NCBI RefSeq assembly: GCF_963082655.1
Contig: NC_081556.1
Coordinates: 153,201,357 to 153,265,356 of the forward strand
Source of the DNA: Stomoxys calcitrans
Taxonomy: Eukaryota > Arthropoda > Insecta > Diptera > Muscidae
Direction of reading: 5' to 3'
Length of the DNA: 64,000 nt
Program-made: the position numbers and the translations under genes
Shown here: positions 54,501 through 64,000 of the stretch, one piece after another
Numbering within the stretch: the stretch's first letter is position 1
Layout of the letters: each line of letters starts with the position of its first letter
Notes under the pieces: generated by a model
What the model saw: the letters and a program-made list of their open reading frames with translations, nothing else
Told to the model about the DNA's origin: nothing
The model's database searches: none

Positions 54501-55928
54501 TATACCCACCACCATAGGATGGGGGTATACTAATTTCGTCATTCTGTTTGCAACTCCTCGAAATATGCGTCTGAGACCCCATAAAGTATATATATTCTTG
54601 ATCGTCATGGCATTTAAGGTCGATCTAGCCATGTCCGTCTGTCTGCCGAAAGCACGCTAACTCTCCAAGGAGTAAAGCTTGCCGCTTGAAATTTTGCACA
54701 AATACTTTTTATTAGTGTAGGTCGGCTTTATATAGCTGCCATATAAACCGATCTTGGGTCTTGACTTCTTTAGCCTCTAAAGGGCGCAATTCTTTTCCGA
54801 TTGGAATGAAATTTTGCACGACATGTTTTGTTATGATATCCATCATATGTTGCAAGCATGGTTCAAATAGGTCCATAACCTGATATAGCTGCCATATAAA
54901 CCGATATTGGGTCTTGACTTCTTGAGCCTCTAGAGGGCGCAATTCTCATCCAAGTAGAATGAAATTTTGAACGACGTGTTTTGTAATGATATTCAACACC
55001 TGTGCGAAGTATGGTCCTATCGGTCTATAACCTGATATGGCTGCCATATAAACCGATCTTGGATCTTGACTTCTTGAGCCTCTAGTGGGCGCAATACTTA
55101 TCCGATAGGAATAAAACTTTGCACGACGTGTTTTGTTATGATATCCAACATCAGTGCCAAGTATGTTTGAAATAGGTTCATAACCTGATATAGCTGACAT
55201 ATAAACCGATCTTGGGTCTTGACTTTTTGAGGCTCTAGAGGGCGCAATTCTTCTCCGATTAGAATGAAATTTTGCACGACATGTTTTGTTATGATGTCCA
55301 ACATCTGTGCCAAGTATGGTTCAAATCGGTCCATAACTTGATACACCTGCCATTTAAACCGATCTTGGGTCTTGATTTCTTGAGCCTCTATAGGGCGCAA
55401 TTCTCATTCGATTGGAATGAAATTTTGCACGACGTGTTTTGTTACGATATCCAACAACTGTGCTAAATTAGGATCAAATCGGTTTATAACCTGATATAGC
55501 TGTCATGTAAGCTGATCTGGGATCTTGACTTCTTGAGCCTCTAGAGGGCGCAATTATTATCCGATTTGACTGAAATTTTGTACGACTGATCCTCTCATGA
55601 CCATCAACATACGTGTTTATTATGGTCTGAATCGGTCTATAGCCTGATACAGCTCCCATATAAATCGATCTCTCTGTTTACTTCTTTTATCATCCAAAGG
55701 GCGTAATTCTTATTCGAATTGGCGACATTTTACACAGGTGTCCAACATATAATTTAATTGTGGTCCGAACCGGACCATATCCTGATATCGCTCTTATATC
55801 AGAGCATATCTTTTCTTTTATCCTTTTTTTGTCTAAGAAGAGGTGCGGGGAAAAGAACTCGACAAATGCGATCCATGGTGGAGGGTATATAAGATTCGGC
55901 TCGGACGAACTTAGCACGCTTTTACTTG
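54501..55928 (+). mobile_element. Complete type C mini-me/DINE-like element
   Basis: Left end 'tatacccaccaccataggat', 'gggggtatactaatttcgtc', 'tttgcaactcctcgaaatat'. The core is 'ataaagtatatatattcttg', 'atcgtcatggcatttaagg' and 'gatctagccatgtccgtctg'. About six internal repeats carry 'cttgacttcttgagcctcta', 'gagggcgcaattct' and 'aatgaaattttgcacgacg'. Right end 'attcggctcggacgaacttag' region and 'cacgcttttacttg'. A good reference copy: 1.43 kb, no nested insertions. Confidence 0.85.
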
Positions 55929-57256
55929 TTTAAAATTATAACCATTTTTTTTTTTAATTCTTGGTTGTATATGACGAAAAATCTTTTTCCTACCTTCGTC
56001 TATCTCCACCTATGTTTATGTCCGTTTTTTAAGTAAAGTTTTCTTTTTCCAAGTGTATGACAAAACATAAGTCTCATATTGTATGGTTGAGGTTTCTTTC
56101 AATGAATGCCCTGTCTGTGTGGATATTGGCTTGACTAGCGTTTGTGCGTCTCTACTCCTGCCATCTGTTTGTCTGTGAGTCTGTCAGTTTCTATTTGCGT
56201 GTAACATTCATCTATTTATTGAAGCCATCAAACTAAAGGATACGTATTTGATTTGATATATGGAGGACAATTTGCTCGAGGGACCATTAAGCGTACGGCC
56301 TCATCCTCTCCCCCACACCCACCCCAATGCCTGACACATCTACTCTACCAATTTGGCCATTTGATTGTTGATTGTTGTTGCTGTTAGCCAAAAATGAAGA
56401 AAAGCAAAAGCAAAAAAAAAAACGAAACTCATTCACTTGACTAGAGGGGTTAAGACCAATTTTCCTTCCCTCTCCTCCTGTGCCTGCCCCAACGTTGCTT
56501 TACTGCTAAGCACTCATTTACATCAGAAACATTTTCTGCAATATCCTATAGGAGATTGAGCCAGAGAGTGAACGAGTGAGAGCGAGTGTGCCTAAGAGGA
56601 AACGGAAACATAACAACTTCGCCAACAAGATAGACTGCCAATCCATTCCGTTTATTGATGTATTGAAAACGTTTTAGTGCTCTGCCTTTGCTTTCATCTG
56701 CAGCAGCGTTAAGTACTATTCAATTTGTGCAAGCAACAAAAACATATGCGTGTTACGTACGCTCCTACTACCTCCATAAACTGGGGAAAACTTTTAACTG
56801 TAGTCGTCGCAGTCGCTGTCGCTGTCGCTGGGATGTGGGTAGGATGGCATTTTTACCATTCCAGTTCGGAAATTGTTTTCATTTTTTCGCCCCCATCATT
56901 TTTGGTCATGGAAGAAATATTGACTTCCATTTGAATTTGAATGGAAATAACGTTGGGATGATGGTTGTTTATCTTGGTAATGTGGTTTCGAATGTCGATG
57001 TACAGACATTTTAAACTTTTCACTATGAAAACATACCAAAACTTAAGAGAATCGTTTGAATTGCCAAGTAGACCCAAAAATAACATTTTAAGAAGGGAAG
57101 GATGTTAAAATAGGCCTCAGAGTTTATATTAAAGTACAACCAAGAGTAGAAAAATTGGGGAAAATAGAAAAAAAAAATCAAATTAAAATTCTTTATTTTT
57201 GGCGAGACTAATCCTTAATACCCTCCATTATGAATAGCGATTATCCAGTTGTAATG
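55929..57256. other. Gene-free stretch
   Basis: AT-rich DNA with poly-T at 55946-55956 and a GTCGCTGTCGCTGTCGCT run near 56807-56830. The 108-codon frame at 56688-57014 has no recognisable domain. Confidence 0.5.
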
Positions 57257-57770
57257 AGGGTTTTTATTCCCACCACCACAGGGTGGGGGTATACTTATTA
57301 CCTCATTCCGAAATATTGGTCCCAGACCCCACGACATGATTGTCATGACATTTTAAGTCGATCTAGCCATGTCCGTCCGTCTGTCTGTCTGCATGAAATT
57401 TTAAAGGAGTAAAGCTAGGCACTTGAAATCTTGCAATAATGTGGGTCAGTTGGGATTGCAAATGGGCCATTTCGGTTTATGTGTTTTGATGTGGCTCCCA
57501 AATAAACCGATTCCTCGGTTATGCTTCTTAAGCATTGAGAAAGGGGATTTTTAGCAATTCTGGCAATTCTTAACCGGTAAGACTGGAATTTTGTGCTATG
57601 ATTTTTTTCTGCAACATTCAACAGGTGTGCCAAATAAGGTCCAGATCTGTTCAAAACCTGATATAGCTCCCATGTTAACGCATCTACGGATTATACTCCT
57701 CTACAGGGCGCAATTCTTAACCGATTTGGCTTCAATTTTGCGCAGCCACTTTTCCTCACTTCAATTGGCT
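57257..57770 (+). mobile_element. Type C element fragment, first copy of a 540-bp duplication
   Basis: Left end 'attcccaccaccacagggtg' and 'ggggtatacttattacctca', core 'gattgtcatgacattttaag', 'tcgatctagccatgtccgtc'. C-like repeats follow. No 3' palindrome: it passes directly into RTE-like LINE sequence (57771-57849). Confidence 0.75.
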
Positions 57771-58389
57771 ATGACAGAATAGCGTTCCAAGCGCCTCGAT
57801 CTTCTGCGCTCATTCTAAAATCTCTGACACCAAGTTTTGAGGTGTCTCCGAAATATTGGTCCCAGACCCCACGACATGATTGTCATGACATTTTAAGTCG
57901 ATCTAGCCATGTCCGTCCGTCTGTCTGTCTGCATGAAATTTTAAAGGAGTAAAGCTAGGCACTTGAAATCTTGCAATAATGTGGGTCAGTTGGGATTGTA
58001 AATGGGCCATTTCGGTTTATGTGTTTTGACGTGGCTCCCAAATAAACCGATTCCTCGGTTATGCTTCTTAAGCATTGAGAAAGGGGATTTTTAGCAATTC
58101 TGGCAATTCTTAACCGGTAAGACTGGAATTTTGTGCTATGATTTTTTTCTGCAACATTCAACAGGTGTGCCAAATAAGGTCCAGATCTGTTCAAAACCTG
58201 ATATAGCTCCCATGTTAACGCATCTACGGATTATACTCCTCTACAGGGCGCAATTCTTAACCGATTTGGCTTCAATTTTGCGCAGCCACTTTTCCTCACT
58301 TCAATTGGCTATGACAGAATAGCGTTCCAAGCGCCTCGATCTTCTGCGCTCATTCTAAAATCTCTGACACCAAGTTTTGAGGTGTCTCC
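57307..58389. repeat. 540-bp near-identical tandem duplication
   Basis: The segment from 'tccgaaatattggtcccaga' to 'caccaagttttgaggtgtctcc' occurs at 57307-57849 and again at 57847-58389, offset 540 bp. I find two differences, both C/T (57459 versus 57999; 57490 versus 58030). The join has a 3-bp overlap (tcc). It carries both mini-me and LINE 3' sequence, so the duplication is younger than their junction. Confidence 0.95.
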
Positions 58390-60690
58390 CACAACTTGAT
58401 CTTTCCATCGGGCTTTTGGTCTTCCCGGTTTGCGTGTACCACTGAGTTTGCCTTCAAAAGACTTCTTTGCTGGAGCTTCTTCATCCATTCTGACAACATG
58501 ACCTAGCCAACGCAGCCGTTGTATTTTGATGCGCATAACTACGCTATCGTCGCCATACAGCTCATACAGCTCGTGGTTCATACGTCGTCTATATACTCCA
58601 TTATCGCAAACTCGAGTTTTTTCCAGGATTTGCCGCAGTGTGAATATCTGGTCCAGGGTGGATTTACCAGGTCTAAAGTAACATTGATAGGGCCCAATTA
58701 TCTCATTGCCTTTAAGTTTTAATCATTCACACAGTACGCTCGAGAGTATCTTGTATGCGATGGGGAGGAGACTTATTCCTCTGCAGTTGGCATATTCCGT
58801 TTTGTCTCCTTTCTTGTGTACGGGACATAGTTAGCTGAGGTTCCAATCATCGGCTATGCGTTCTTCTAGCTAGATTGCTCAGATAAGCTGGATAACCCGT
58901 CGGCTGCTGCTGCCTTGTTGTTCTTTAGTCGGGTCACTGCTAGTTGGACCTCATTCTGACTAGGAGGTAAATATTCTATAGCATCATCAGGGATTGGTTC
59001 TGCGGTATCCTCTTCGCCGCCAACATCGGACGATTCCAGAATGTTCTTTCCATATCCTCAGCATGTTATATGTGTCAGATTACTGATTTCCTTTTTTGTC
59101 TTTGCAGGAGGATGTGCCTGCACCCAAGCCATCGGATTGATGTTTAATTCTTTGGTAAAATTTCCGGATTTCATTCTGACTCCTGTACATCTTAATTCGC
59201 TCACACTCAAGATTTTTCATTTCCTTTTTCTTTTTGCGGAATAGACGTTTCTCCTCCTCTACCCTTTTCTCTCGATATCTCTCCTTCATCTGGCGCGTTG
59301 CTACTGATTGCAGCCTTGCTCTATATGCCGCATTATTGGCTTCAGTATCATCTTCTCACTCTTGGTCGTACCATTAATTTCTTGGAGGAGGCTTCCGGTA
59401 CCCAAGTACGGATTTCGCGACATTTTCCATGGAGTGGGCAATAATTTGCTACTGCGCCATTATATCATCGGAACAAGGAGTGCTTTCATGGAGTAGTTTG
59501 GTCAGACGAGTGGAGTATGCCACTGCCGTTTGTTGTGTTTGCAGCTTTTCAATGTCCAGCTTCCGTACGGTGTCAGATCGTACTTTCCTCGCCATGTTCA
59601 AACGGGTGCGAACCTTGCAACAAGGTAATAATCCGAATTTATATTCGCTCCACGGATCGATCGTACATCACAACAAGCTGGATGAATGCCTTCCATCTAT
59701 CACAAGGTGATCAATTTGGTTTCTCGTGTTTTGATCGGATGACAGCCATGTGGCTTAGTGAATATTTTTATGTTGAAATCTGGTGCTACTAACTACCATG
59801 TTTTTTGCCGCTGCGAAATCTATTAGCCTCAACCCATTACTGGACGTTATCTCGTAGAGGCTAAACTTTCCGACTGTTGGACCAAAAATGGCTTCTTTCC
59901 TATCTTCGCATCGAAATCTCCCAAAACGATTTTAATATCATGAGCGGGGCAGCGGTCATGTTCTCTCTCTAGGCGCTCGTAGAAAATATCCTTGGTCTGC
60001 TCGTCTTTGTCTTCCGTCGGGGCATGGGCACAAACTAGGCTGATGGTTGAAGAATTTGGCTTTTATGCGGATTGTGGCTAGCCTCTCATCCAGCGGAGTA
60101 AAACTGGAGACAAGGTGTTTCAGTCTCCGACTAACCACAAACCGACATCCAAATTCATGCCTCGTGTTATGGCAGCTATAGCATAGTTCATCACCGTTTG
60201 GTGTTGTAGTGACGCCATTCCCAGTCCATCGCACTTCCTGTAAGACGGGTTTCTGGCCCAGCGCCCCAACTGCATGGGTTTTGTGGGATTGCACATGTAT
60301 CCCTCGTTGTGGCGAGCCGATTGCTCCAAGATCCGACGCTCGCCTTCAGCCGCCCCTAACCTGCGAACAAACGCTGGTGTTGGTCATTGGTTATTTGAAG
60401 GCGCCAATAACTCGTCTTGTCATCTCGAGTATCATTGGCACTCAGTATTTAATGAAGAGCCAATGCCACCTGACTCCTCTCTGAGACGCTTCTCTCGAAA
60501 ATCGCTGATTTCCTGCGGCCGCATTTGCAGCTACTCCGCATAAAAACGGAGCTTTCCAACATCCGCAACCTTAGCTTTGAGCTAAGCTTCCCGCGTTAAC
60601 GATGGATACCACACAAGTTGGAGCTCAAAGTTCCAGCCTGTGTGGTGCTCATAGTTATCCGGTGTCGGCCGGGAGCCACTTTTCCTATAT
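58309..60690 (-). pseudogene. RTE-like LINE, nearly full span but lacking the reverse-transcriptase core
   Basis: The most complete copy of this family here, on the minus strand. Right to left: 5' non-coding region with hairpins (60690-60300); endonuclease start with 'EVRWTGNGVTTTPNGDELCY' (about 60180-60245), 'CHNTRHEFGCRFVVSRRLK' and 'LATIRIKAKFF'; and 'QIDHLVIDGRHSS' (about 59680-59720). The linker reads 'MKERYREKRVEEEKRLFRKK' (about 59230-59290) and 'YRSQNEIRKFYQRIKHQSDG'. The first RT motifs are '[20 protein letters not shown]' and '[14 protein letters not shown]' (about 58735-58830), then 'RPGKSTLDQIFTLRQILEKT' (about 58620-58680). It then jumps at 'RVCDNG' to 'VYRRRMNHELYELYGDDS' and 'RLRWLGHVVRMDEEAP', ending 'AEDRGAWNAILS' at a stop at 58309. 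The region that should hold the Asp-Asp catalytic motif is gone, with stops and shifts elsewhere. Confidence 0.85.
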
Positions 60691-62095
60691 AAGAGTCAAA
60701 TAAGACGCGAATTGGTTTCAAACCTAATATAGCTGCACTTCTTGAACCTGTAAAGGACCCAGTTCCTGTCTGATTTGGCTGAAATTTTGCTCAACGACTT
60801 CTCCTATGACCAATTTTGACTAGACCTGGCATGTCCATTCAAGATGCTTGGGTGGTATTATAAATGGCCCAAATAGGTTTACATTAGATAAAGTTCTCAT
60901 TAAAAATAAATCTTCAAGTTTAGCGTACCTGCAGCACAAAAATCAATACATGACTTGATAAAAATATTTTTCTCTAATATTGGTGTTCTGTTGTTACCGT
61001 CAATTTCTATGCTAAGTATGGTCCGAAACGGGCTAAAACCTGATATAGTTTCCATAGAAACCTATCTTTCGCTTTGGCTACCTTATAACCTACAAAGCAT
61101 AAGTGTTATCCAACATGAATGAAATTTTGTTTCATCACCCGAAGGTCCACCTTTATAAAGGGCTTTCAAAAAACGCAATTTTTATAAAATTTCCATTTTG
61201 TATGCCAAAAATGTGAAAATACAGGAGGGTCTCAGACTACCGAGGTCCACTAAATACAGGATCTTCAAGGTAAGCATTAAAAACCGGGAAGATAAGGCGA
61301 GGATATTTCTGAGAATTCAAGAATGAGCTTGAAAACTACTCTGATCGGATGAGTGTTTGGTTTTTCAAAAGCTGGTCTCCAAGCATATGACATACAATAG
61401 TTTAGCATGTTCGTCACCATAGCGCAGAGGTTAGCATGTCCACCTATTACGCTGAACGCTTGGGTTTGCATGCTGGTGAGAACATCAGAAAAATGTTCAG
61501 CGGTTGTAATATTTGGCACAAAAACTTCCGTTATGTCCATTTCAATATCCTTATTTAATGGTCAGAATTGGTGTAAAACCTGATATAGCTCCATATAACC
61601 CGAATTCTCCTCCTCCTCATATAGCTCCCAAATAGCATGAATAACTACTGATTTAATATCTTGAACGCCTGGAAGTCGCAATTGTTAGATTACGCTGAAA
61701 TTTGAGATGAGGAGTTCATTTGCGACTTACAACAACTGTATCAAGTATGGTTCAAATCGTTCTATGACCTGATATAGCCTCCATATAAACCGATCTCGGA
61801 ACTTGAGAAGCCGCCATTGTTTTCCGATTTGGCTGACATTTTGCATGTAGTAGTTTATTGTGACTTCCAACATCCATTTTAAGTATTGTCCACATCAGAC
61901 TATAACCTAACCTGCCGATTAGTCTTCAACGGCCCCTAGAAGCTTTCATTTCTACTGATGTGGCAAACATTTGGTGCGTTAAGTACACAAATTCCCTTCA
62001 ACTTAGATTATTTGTGAAAGTTTTTAACAAAATCAATGGTGGTGGGCTTTCAAAATTCGGCCCCACGGAACTTAGCACTTTTTTTGGTTTTCTCA
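60691..62095 (+). mobile_element. Degenerate type C element(s) with SINE2 scrap
   Basis: C-like repeats ('gatatagctgcacttcttga', 'cctgatatagtttccataga', 'cctgatatagcctccatata', 'aaaccgatctcggaacttga') run to a weak 3' end 'ttcggccccacggaacttag' with 'cactttttttgg'. About 61140-61330 is unassigned. A SINE2 head lies at 61415-61500. Confidence 0.6.
61415..61500 (+). mobile_element. SINE2 head fragment
   Basis: 'caccatagcgcagaggttag' (A-box-like), 'catgtccacctattacgctg', 'gggtttgcatgctggtgaga' (B-box-like) and 'acatcagaaaaatgttcagc'. The body is truncated. Confidence 0.7.
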
Positions 62096-63320
62096 TAACC
62101 TCAGACCATGGCATACATTTAATTTCATTTAAGTATCATAATACTCTCACATATAATGAATAACCTAACCCTCGCAAATCTTTTCATAAACTCAAGCGGT
62201 TTTTATTTCAAAACCTTTATTCATTGAAATTTTAGCATGGCTATATGGAAGATATTGATATTGGTTACCTTTTCACTTCAATGGATGATTTATGAATGTT
62301 AAATTTTATATCAACCAAATTCGCACTCTAAATAACTAATACCGCAGTATAAACGAATTTTAAACTGAGTTTTGCCAAATATTATTTGGAAATATTTTAA
62401 AGATTTTTTTTTTTTTTTTGATATGACTCTATTGAAGAATGTCTCTATTTGCTTTGGTTTTTCATATAGATTTCGATGAGTGGTATTTGCATTAACATTA
62501 AAGCTTTTAATATTTCATTCTCAATACATTATGAAATGTAGGACGCTCCATATTCTATAGTTTTTGAAAAAAAAAAAAACAGAAAAAAATTATTTGAAAT
62601 GTTAGTTCAATTAGACCCTACATGCAAATGCTTGCAAAAACTTGTGCACCCTCAATAGCGATAACGTTGGCAACACCTATACTAACACCCACCTATACTG
62701 ACACCCACCTATACTGACACCCACCTATACTGACACCCACCTATACTAACACCCACCTAGACTAACCATTGCCATATCGCGCAATCATCATCGTCATCAT
62801 CAAAGCCTGCACTTCACGTTTATCAATCGAAATTAAAAACACGCAAAACCACTCAATGTAACACTAACCCACTAAAAATTCTGAATTTGTTGATAGTGAA
62901 AGGAGGGGGGGTTTCACAAGTCCACAAATTGACATGCACACATGCACACTCTGCATTGTGCAGCATTCATGCACAACTTAACATAGAAATCAAGTCAAGT
63001 TGAATACAACAGCCATGGGAACAGAGGGAGATCGTTAGCCAAACCATTAGAGGTGGGGGAATAAAGGGTCATATAATAGCAAGCAAATGCACCACCTTAA
63101 CACTCTGAACTATAAACAGAACTTTCTCTTTTCCCCATGTTTAACACAAATTTTAGAGTGTTGATTATTTTACATATGTTATGGATGTTTTACATGTTCC
63201 AGTTGATAATCTAAGTTGTAAAATGTAATAAAAACTCAATATTAAACTTCTATGTATTTATCATCACACACCATGGTCATCATTTTCTGTATTGCAAAAA
63301 GCCCCTACTTTAGACAACAA
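62096..63320. other. Gene-free AT-rich stretch with a minisatellite
   Basis: Contains poly-T at 62404-62419, poly-A at 62567-62580, an ATC run near 62785-62800 and a 16-bp minisatellite (62675-62763). No exon recognised. Confidence 0.55.
62675..62763. repeat. 16-bp minisatellite, ~5.6 copies
   Basis: Unit acctatactgacaccc repeated head-to-tail, with a G/A alternation (actgac/actaac) in first and later units. Confidence 0.95.
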
Positions 63321-63752
63321 CAAGTAAAAAGGGGTTAAGTTAGGCCAGGCCGAACTTTAGATACCGGGTATATATATAAACCACCTTTCGTCAAAATCCG
63401 ATGAAAAATGCATAATTTATGCCCCCATAGCAGCTATATCGAAATATGGCCCTATTTGGACCAAATTCGACACGGATATATCCCCATACAGACCGATCAG
63501 AATCATGTACGACACTGATATCGAAAAGCGTAACATAAATCGCTGCGTCAAATTTCAGCGAAATTGAATTCTAAATGCACATTTTAAGGGGCCAAGACTT
63601 TAAATTGAGAGATGGGTCTACAGCTATATCCAAATTTGGACCGATCTGGTCCAAATTGAAGAGAGGTATCAAAGGGCCTAACACAACTCACTGTCCCAAT
63701 CGGCTAAACCGCACAATAAATTCACCTTTTATTAGTCCAAAACCATACCGAA
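63321..63752 (-). mobile_element. Type B element, 3' part
   Basis: Left is the 3' end (caagtaaaaaggggttaagt, taggccaggccgaacttt, 'accgggtatatatataaacc'). B-type repeats follow ('atttcagcgaaattgaattc', 'gcctaacacaactcactgtc') and stop at the next element. Confidence 0.7.
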
Positions 63753-63753
63753 A

Positions 63754-64000
63754 CAAGTAAGAGCGAGCTAAGTTCGGTCGGGCCGAATCTTATATACCCA
63801 CCACCATGGATAGCATCTGTCGAGTTCTTTGCGCAGTATCTCTTTTTAGCCAAACAAAGAATAATGAATAAGGACGGAGGAGGATCCAAAGCAATCAATC
63901 CGATTTGGGGTTCAAAAGCAAAATCGGGAGATCGGTTTATATGGGAGCTGTATCAAGCTATAGATCAATTTAGACCATATTTCACAAGTATGTTGAAGGC
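63754..64000 (-). mobile_element. Type C element, enters from the right edge
   Basis: 3' end 'caagtaagagcgagctaagt', 'tcggtcgggccgaatcttat', 'tacccaccaccatggatagc', then 'gggagatcggtttatatggg'. It continues beyond the window. Confidence 0.75.

Noticed and set aside
56688..57014. 108-codon frame as a host exon
   Set aside because: Composition follows low-complexity DNA (GTCGCT run); no domain, no convincing splice sites.

Overview
The window looks like repeat-dense, non-coding nuclear DNA from a calyptrate fly (Musca/Stomoxys/Haematobia/blowfly type). The basis is very high AT content, many CA/TG microsatellites, and dozens of copies of short interspersed elements. Their cores have a TATATA tract, a conserved core near 'TTGATCGTC...TCTAGCCATG' and a GTCY tract (GTCCGTCCGTCTGTCTGTC). 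That is the layout published for dipteran mini-me/DINE-1 (INE-1) elements, which are non-autonomous Helitrons. The species call is inference. I recognise no host protein-coding exon, no functional tRNA or rRNA gene and no CRISPR-like array; most open frames are chance frames in repeats.

Layout: well over half of the window is transposable-element sequence, much of it nested. I split the mini-me/DINE-like elements into four types by internal repeats and ends. Type A has an AGTCGG...CCGACT 3' hairpin. Type B has ~153-bp tandem monomers ('gatatagctgccatatagaccgat'). Type C has 'ataaaccgatctgggatcttgacttcttgag' style repeats and a GGCCCGGCC 3' palindrome. Type D is a more diverged relative. In all entries '+' means the end carrying the GTCY core lies on the left. 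These elements occupy about 1-1137, 2310-4938, 6712-7473, 8796-10306, 11907-14450, 15395-17534, 19378-20935, 21940-23976, 27762-29020, 29934-31481, 32374-34290, 37334-38817, 39554-41815, 45076-46730, 50521-53396, 54501-55928, 57257-58309, 60700-62095 and 63321-64000.

Inserted in or between them are six copies of a ~237-bp Tc1/mariner-type MITE with long terminal inverted repeats and TA flanks, plus one unrelated 232-bp TA-flanked MITE. There are two tRNA-derived SINE families: SINE1 with a CCTAACC tail, and the longer SINE2, one copy of which has a perfect 15-bp target duplication. There are also decayed mariner pieces, an unassigned interspersed repeat ('repeat E') present twice, and dead non-LTR retrotransposons: one jockey-like, two RNase-H-bearing I/LOA-like pieces plus an 88-bp 3' stub, and four pieces of one endonuclease-bearing RTE-like family. 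Between the repeats lie ~0.2-1.5 kb AT-rich stretches with microsatellites, resembling intron or intergenic DNA.

The elements work together only as a mobile-element community. Autonomous LINE and transposase copies here are all broken. SINEs and MITEs sit inside older elements and date them, and tandem repeats have grown out of element-borne seeds. Observations most worth checking: a hairpin at the 5' end of the RTE-like LINE with paired substitutions across three copies; chimeric mini-me elements joining halves of different types; a ~600-bp AAAAT array at an element core; a near-identical 540-bp tandem duplication; and a shared CCTAACC tail linking SINE1 to the RNase-H LINE.
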